From: Chlamydiota bacterium | Lineage (GTDB): Bacteria > Chlamydiota > Chlamydiia > Chlamydiales > JAJFMI01 | Reading direction: 5' to 3' | Length of the DNA: 9,264 bases | NCBI GenBank assembly: GCA_021772235.1 | Contig: JAJFMI010000187.1 | Span: 1 to 9,264, forward strand | Shown: positions 6,695 to 9,264 of the stretch, piece after piece | Layout: every line of letters starts with the position of its first letter | How positions within the stretch are numbered: the stretch's first letter is position 1 | Position numbers and translations under genes: made by a program | The notes under the pieces: generated by a model | Told to the model about the DNA's origin: nothing | What the model saw: only the letters and a program-made list of their open reading frames with translations | The model's database searches: none

Positions 6695-6785
6695 CCCGGC
6701 CGCGAGAGATTTTGCGTTGTTTTCGGTAAAGAACTTTGTAGACTAGGGCGTGTCCCCAATTAAGAATAACTGACAACTATAAGAT

Positions 6786-7487
6786 ATGAATAGAATTGGA
6801 AAATTTGATGGAATCGCACGAGAGTTTATTTCTGTGGAGCGTGCAGTAAATAGGGTGGAAGATGGAGGAAAAAAAGACGGATCATTCGCAGCTAAAGCGA
6901 AAGTGGCGCTAGTGGCTAAAGATTTTTCCTATGCAAAGTATGCAGCGGAAAAGATCGGAGATGCAGGAAAAAAAGACGAAGTACTTGTGGCAATAGCAAA
7001 AGAAGCACTAAAAGCCGGAGGGTTTATCCGTTCGAAGTGTGCTGCCGATAAGGTGGAAGATGGAGGGAAAATAGATGAAGTATTTGCAACGTATTACATT
7101 AATCTTGCGGTTGAGGCAGCGAGTAAAATAAGCAAGTGTGCTCAACAAGATGTGATGCTTTTTCATATAATGAAAAGAGCGCTAAAAGCCAAAAAATTTA
7201 TCTCTGCGAAGTATGCGGCGGAGAAGATCGGAGATGTGAGAAAAAAAGACGAAGCACTTATAGAGGTAGTGGGAAGAGCGCTAGAAGCCGAAGAGTCTTT
7301 TCCTGCGAGGTGTGCAGCGAAAAAAATCAGAGATGTAATAAAAAAAGACAATGTACTTCTAGCAATAGAGGAAAGTATAGTTAGCCCCAAAAAATTTAAG
7401 TCTGTGATCTTTAAATGCGGAGGTACAGAAAAAAATGACAGAGCATTTGTAGCAAAATACTTTCATCATGAAGGCGCTCCAAAGTAA
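6786..7487 (+). CDS. 33-residue helical-repeat protein of unknown function
   Basis: This 233-residue protein is built of tandem units of 33 residues starting at residues 14, 47, 80, 113, 138, 171 and 204. The pattern is roughly F-x3-K-x-A-A-x-K-I-x-D-x3-K-D-x3-L-x2-I-x3-A-L-x-A-x2, two amphipathic helices per unit, so an alpha-solenoid similar to TPR-like repeats is likely. The unit at 113-137 lacks eight residues, and the last is partial. There is no signal peptide or membrane helix. Such solenoids usually bind other proteins, and in chlamydiae repeat proteins are often secreted or fast evolving; the role here is unknown. Ribosome binding is weak (AAG two nt before ATG), and the best promoter-like pair upstream, TTGTTT (6717) and TAGACT (6739), is poor. 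It converges on rsmI with 3 nt between stop codons and no evident terminator. Confidence 0.75.
   Translation: MNRIGKFDGIAREFISVERAVNRVEDGGKKDGSFAAKAKVALVAKDFSYAKYAAEKIGDAGKKDEVLVAIAKEALKAGGFIRSKCAADKVEDGGKIDEVFATYYINLAVEAASKISKCAQQDVMLFHIMKRALKAKKFISAKYAAEKIGDVRKKDEALIEVVGRALEAEESFPARCAAKKIRDVIKKDNVLLAIEESIVSPKKFKSVIFKCGGTEKNDRAFVAKYFHHEGAPK
6825..7463 (+). repeat. Tandem 99-bp coding repeats
   Basis: Units begin at 6825, 6924, 7023, 7122 (shortened by 24 bp), 7197, 7296 and 7395. DNA similarity is still visible between units two and five: AAGATCGGAGATG followed by GAAAAAAAGACGAAG recurs at about 6952 and 7225. Units one and three are less similar. Retained DNA identity in some units suggests recent copying, and the 24-bp loss is in frame. 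Confidence 0.75.
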
Positions 7488-7490
7488 AAG

Positions 7491-8282
7491 TTATTTGTAG
7501 AGGTTTTTTTTCGAGATGCCTTTGAGCTCTGCAGCGACTTTAATCGCTTCTTTGCGCATGAGAGTAAATTCTTCTTCTAGTTTGATGCGCAACTCATCTG
7601 CCGAACACTCTTCAAAAGCTTTTGTCTGACCAGCTCCTTTTATAATCAATACCATTTCGCCTTTGGGCGTTTTCTGTTGAAAGTGCGCTAGAAGCTCTTT
7701 TGCCGTACCTGAAAGATGCTCTTCAAACTTTTTAGAAAGCTCGCGACAGATCACAACTTCCATGTCTGTGGGCATAGCGTCTAAGCATTTCACAATATGA
7801 TGGGGCGTTTCATAGAAAAGCGTAAGGCCTGGATAGCAATAGGCTTTTGCGAAAAGACGCTTCATTTCGCCTGGTTTTTTGGGAACAAACCCAAGAAACT
7901 GAAAAGGTGTTGGTTCTAAGCCGGCAAGGGAAAGTGCAGTCGGAATGGCGCAAGCTCCAGGTAGAGAGGTGACGGCAATTTCTTGCTTGTGACACTTTGT
8001 CACAAGACGCATTCCTGGATCTTGAATGAGCGGCGTACCCGCATCACTAATTAAGGCAATATTTTCTCCTTTCTGCAAGCGTTCGATGATTTCTTCTTCG
8101 CGTTTTGCTTCAGAAAAACTGTGAAAGGAGATGGTTTTAGTCGCAATATCGTAATGCTTTAGTAAGATGCCTGCATGGCGCGTATCTTCGCAGAGAATAA
8201 GATCACACTCTTTTAACACACGAATCGCGCGCAAGGTGATGTCTTCTAAATTTCCAATGGGTGTGGGAACAATATAAAGCAT
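7491..8282 (-). CDS. rsmI: 16S rRNA (cytidine1402-2'-O)-methyltransferase
   Basis: This 263-residue protein is a full-length RsmI (YraL) of the tetrapyrrole-methylase fold. It shows YIVPTPIGNLEDITLRA (3-19), CEDTR (31-35), ISDAGTPLIQDPG (78-90), the SLPGACAIPTALSLAGL stretch (106-122), FLGFVPKKPGE (129-139), YETPHH (157-162), CRELSKKFEE (179-188) and KGEMVLIIKG (207-216). RsmI uses S-adenosylmethionine to methylate the ribose 2'-OH of C1402 in 16S rRNA, at the decoding centre, together with RsmH, which methylates N4 of the same base. The start ATG lies one nt after the stop of the upstream 112-residue gene (TAG-A-ATG), so translation is probably coupled. The ORF ends 3 nt from the convergent repeat-protein gene. 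Nothing is missing or odd in the protein. Confidence 0.95.
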   Translation of the reverse strand: MLYIVPTPIGNLEDITLRAIRVLKECDLILCEDTRHAGILLKHYDIATKTISFHSFSEAKREEEIIERLQKGENIALISDAGTPLIQDPGMRLVTKCHKQEIAVTSLPGACAIPTALSLAGLEPTPFQFLGFVPKKPGEMKRLFAKAYCYPGLTLFYETPHHIVKCLDAMPTDMEVVICRELSKKFEEHLSGTAKELLAHFQQKTPKGEMVLIIKGAGQTKAFEECSADELRIKLEEEFTLMRKEAIKVAAELKGISKKNLYK

Positions 8283-8283
8283 T

Positions 8284-8622
8284 CTATTCTCGGCTAAATA
8301 GCCACGTTTTGGGAAGCGGTGTTCGTTTACAGCAAGTAATTTCTACTTTAACTTTTCCTGCAGAATTGATTGTTTCTCTTGTGAGATAGTCTCCTTTTTC
8401 GCCCGGTGATCTGTTTTGAAATTTCAGAGTATATTGTACATGCTTTACACTTTTATACCGGCAGATATCTTTGTGCCGGTTTTTGTATGCTTGAAAAATT
8501 TCGTAGATAGCTCGTATTACCAGATCATCAATCATGTTGATCTGGTCTAGAGTTCCTGTTGTCGAAACGAAACAGTCTTCTAATTTTTCTCTATAAGTAA
8601 TAGTTGATGCTTGAACAGACAT
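8284..8622 (-). CDS. Small hypothetical protein between tRNA-Cys and rsmI
   Basis: I do not recognise this protein of 112 residues. It has no signal peptide or membrane segment, a helical middle (residues 26-50, IDDLVIRAIYEIFQAYKN), and a polar C-terminal half likely rich in strands, ending with CCKRTPLPKTWLFSRE. ATG 8622 is used because the longer frame to 8637 would run into the tRNA gene. The start lies only 7 nt after the end of tRNA-Cys, directly behind a run of T residues, with no Shine-Dalgarno. An internal ATG (Met30, 8535) is an alternative but also has no good site. The stop codon is one nt from the rsmI start, so the gene is probably co-translated with rsmI; that coupling is the best support that it is real. 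Confidence 0.6.
   Translation of the reverse strand: MSVQASTITYREKLEDCFVSTTGTLDQINMIDDLVIRAIYEIFQAYKNRHKDICRYKSVKHVQYTLKFQNRSPGEKGDYLTRETINSAGKVKVEITCCKRTPLPKTWLFSRE
8519..8546. repeat. Perfect 9-bp inverted repeat inside the 112-residue gene
   Basis: ACCAGATCA (8519-8527) and TGATCTGGT (8538-8546) flank a 10-nt loop. On the minus strand the internal ATG codon of Met30 (8535-8533) falls in the loop. A hairpin here could modulate internal initiation, or it may be chance codon choice. Confidence 0.45.
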
Positions 8623-8628
8623 AAAAAA

Positions 8629-8699
8629 AGGTGGCACCCAGATTCGAACTGGGGATAGAGGCTTTGCAGGCCCCGGCCTTACCGCTTGGCTATGCCACC
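8629..8699 (-). tRNA. tRNA-Cys (GCA)
   Basis: The minus strand folds into a complete 71-nt cloverleaf: acceptor GGTGGCA/TGCCACC, D-stem GCC/GGC with loop AAGCGGTAA, anticodon stem GGGGC/GCCTC with loop CTGCAAA giving anticodon GCA, short variable region, and T-arm CCCAG-TTCGAAT-CTGGG. The base after the acceptor stem is T, matching the U73 discriminator that identifies tRNA-Cys. CCA is not encoded. A run of T residues (8629-8623) follows at once and may end tRNA transcription. The next gene starts 7 nt downstream. Confidence 0.97.
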
Positions 8700-8704
8700 G
8701 TAAA

Positions 8705-8817
8705 AGTGTCTGGTCCTATAAATTTTCTGCCTAAATCAATGCCAAACCCTCGGGGATGGTTCAATCCCATTGGATTTAGTGCCGTTCTAGGCTGAAGAAT
8801 TTATAGGACTAGACACT
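8705..8817. mobile_element. MITE-like palindromic element, 113 bp
   Basis: AGTGTCTGGTCCTATAAATT (8705-8724) is the reverse complement of AATTTATAGGACTAGACACT (8798-8817) at 19 of 20 positions, the one difference being a G-T pair. Inward, GCC/GGC, CTAAATC/GATTTAG and GGGAT/ATCCC continue the fold, so the whole segment can form one long interrupted hairpin. There is no open frame for a transposase. Size and terminal inverted repeats fit a miniature inverted-repeat transposable element, perhaps mobilised by a transposase elsewhere in the genome. No convincing target-site duplication is visible (flanks TAAA and AGTA). It begins 6 nt from the 5' end of tRNA-Cys. Alternatives are a structured regulatory RNA or a bidirectional terminator. 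Confidence 0.6.
8715..8745 (-). promoter_or_regulatory. Candidate tRNA-Cys promoter inside the palindromic element
   Basis: On the minus strand TTGGCA (8745-8740) is a good -35 box. TATAGG (8720-8715), 19 nt further, or TTTATA at 17 nt, could serve as -10, placing transcription start just before the tRNA 5' end at 8699. Any tRNA promoter must lie in or beyond the element because only 5 nt separate them. The boxes themselves are tentative. Confidence 0.35.
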
Positions 8818-8914
8818 AGTAAGAATATACCCGGATATGGGATTATTTTACAAATTTTCATGAAATCGCATTTGTTGTTGATTATTAACCGGTTGCGAAA
8901 AACACCCCTACTTT

Positions 8915-8969
8915 TATCCGAAATTGGCTGAAATAACCCCCTAAAATATCCAAATTCGGCTGAAAGTAA
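8915..8969 (+). repeat. Two imperfect direct repeats upstream of murF
   Basis: TATCCGAAATTGGCTGAAATAA (8915-8936, joined here only to show the unit; core TATCC..AAATT..GGCTGAAA) recurs as the same core at 8947-8969, a period of 32 nt, with single-base insertions distinguishing the copies. The stretch 8818-8914 before it shows no gene or clear signal. The function is unknown; it could be a regulator site pair or a decayed repeat. Confidence 0.5.
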
Positions 8970-9020
8970 GGATATATTCAGATTTGCAATGGAGTTTCGT
9001 GTCGAGTATGATCTGAAATC

Positions 9021-9264
9021 ATGAAAGTTGCAATTGATAGTCGGATGGTAGAGTTGGGCGGGACTTTTTTTGCCTTGAAAGGTGAGAAGGTGGATGGTCA
9101 CAATTATCTCAAAGAGGTGGCAGAAAAAGGTGCTGCAGAAGTGGTAGTTGAAGAATGTTATACTGGTCCAGATTTCGGGATGAACCTTTGCAGGTTCCCT
9201 GATGTAAATGACGAAATACGAAGAAGCCCGAGACAAAAGGGCACGGAAATAACGGGGAAGGTTG
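9021..9264 (+). CDS. murF: UDP-N-acetylmuramoyl-tripeptide--D-Ala-D-Ala ligase, 5' part, runs off right edge
   Basis: The first 81 residues visible from ATG 9021 match the N-terminal substrate-binding domain of MurF: VAIDSRMVELGGTFFALKGE (3-22), VDGHNYLKEVAEKGAAEVVV (24-43), and YTGPDFG (47-53), which leads toward the P-loop expected beyond the edge. MurF joins D-Ala-D-Ala to the UDP-MurNAc-tripeptide in cytoplasmic peptidoglycan precursor synthesis. In Chlamydia murF lies next to groEL_3 and opens the division/cell-wall cluster, supporting the call. The start is odd: MurF normally has about 25-30 residues before the DSR motif, but only five are present here and no Shine-Dalgarno is seen. The same frame continues upstream with a MurF-like QICNG segment but is cut by TGA at 9009-9011 and TAA at 8967-8969. 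The protein may be shortened, or the 5' end may be damaged. Confidence 0.8.
   Translation, partial: MKVAIDSRMVELGGTFFALKGEKVDGHNYLKEVAEKGAAEVVVEECYTGPDFGMNLCRFPDVNDEIRRSPRQKGTEITGKV

Noticed and set aside
6746..6765. GGGCGTGTCCCCAATTAAG looks like an insertion-sequence terminal repeat.
   Set aside because: No partner end, target duplication or transposase remnant is visible in the window, and my sense of similarity cannot be checked here.
6825..7463. The 99-bp tandem repeats considered as a CRISPR array.
   Set aside because: The repeats are in-frame coding units without unique spacers.
8623..8637. Start of the 112-residue gene at 8637.
   Set aside because: It would overlap the tRNA-Cys acceptor stem by several bases; ATG 8622 avoids this.
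8787..9236. Long minus-strand open frame opposite the murF start.
   Set aside because: It overlaps the MurF-coding strand and the palindromic element, and the protein has no domain-like pattern; it is a shadow frame.

Overview
The window most likely comes from a member of the order Chlamydiales, probably an environmental (non-Chlamydiaceae) lineage. I infer this from gene content: a divergent GroEL without a groES partner sits near a metallophosphoesterase, a YkgJ-type cysteine-cluster protein and murF. From memory this matches the Chlamydia groEL_3 neighbourhood (CT753-CT756 in C. trachomatis numbering). The two heptosyltransferase-like genes, the extra hypothetical genes and the palindromic element are not what I would expect in Chlamydiaceae. 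I cannot name the genus from the sequence alone.

Left part (1-5815, all minus strand): one tightly packed, probably co-transcribed run of genes, read right to left. The order is groEL-like chaperonin, two adjacent GT9 (ADP-heptose:LPS heptosyltransferase-like) paralogues, a very basic 127-residue protein, a metallophosphoesterase and a YkgJ-type protein. Most junctions overlap by 8-29 nt or are separated by fewer than 25 nt. A textbook intrinsic terminator at 782-811 closes the run. Beyond it a DMT/EamA transporter gene runs off the left edge; it has no normal start codon before its first membrane helix.

Middle (5815-7490): a divergent promoter region with a long imperfect inverted repeat separates groEL from two plus-strand genes. 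The first encodes an exported coiled-coil protein and the second a protein built of about six and a half 33-residue helical repeats. The 244-nt gap between them holds a 47-nt palindrome and no gene. I recognise neither protein by name.

Right part (7491-9264): a minus-strand unit of tRNA-Cys(GCA), a 112-residue unknown protein and rsmI converges on the repeat-protein gene with only 3 nt between stop codons. Just upstream of the tRNA is a 113-bp element with 20-bp near-perfect terminal inverted repeats, which looks like a MITE. The 321-nt gap from 8700 to 9020 holds this element, a pair of imperfect direct repeats and the front of murF. murF runs off the right edge, and its N-terminal coding seems to be interrupted by an in-frame TGA.

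Functionally the window mixes folding (chaperonin), envelope work (GT9 enzymes, MurF, exported coiled coil), rRNA modification (RsmI) and membrane transport. The least explained parts are the palindromic element at the tRNA, the unusual 5' ends of murF and the transporter, the basic protein, and the 33-residue repeat protein.
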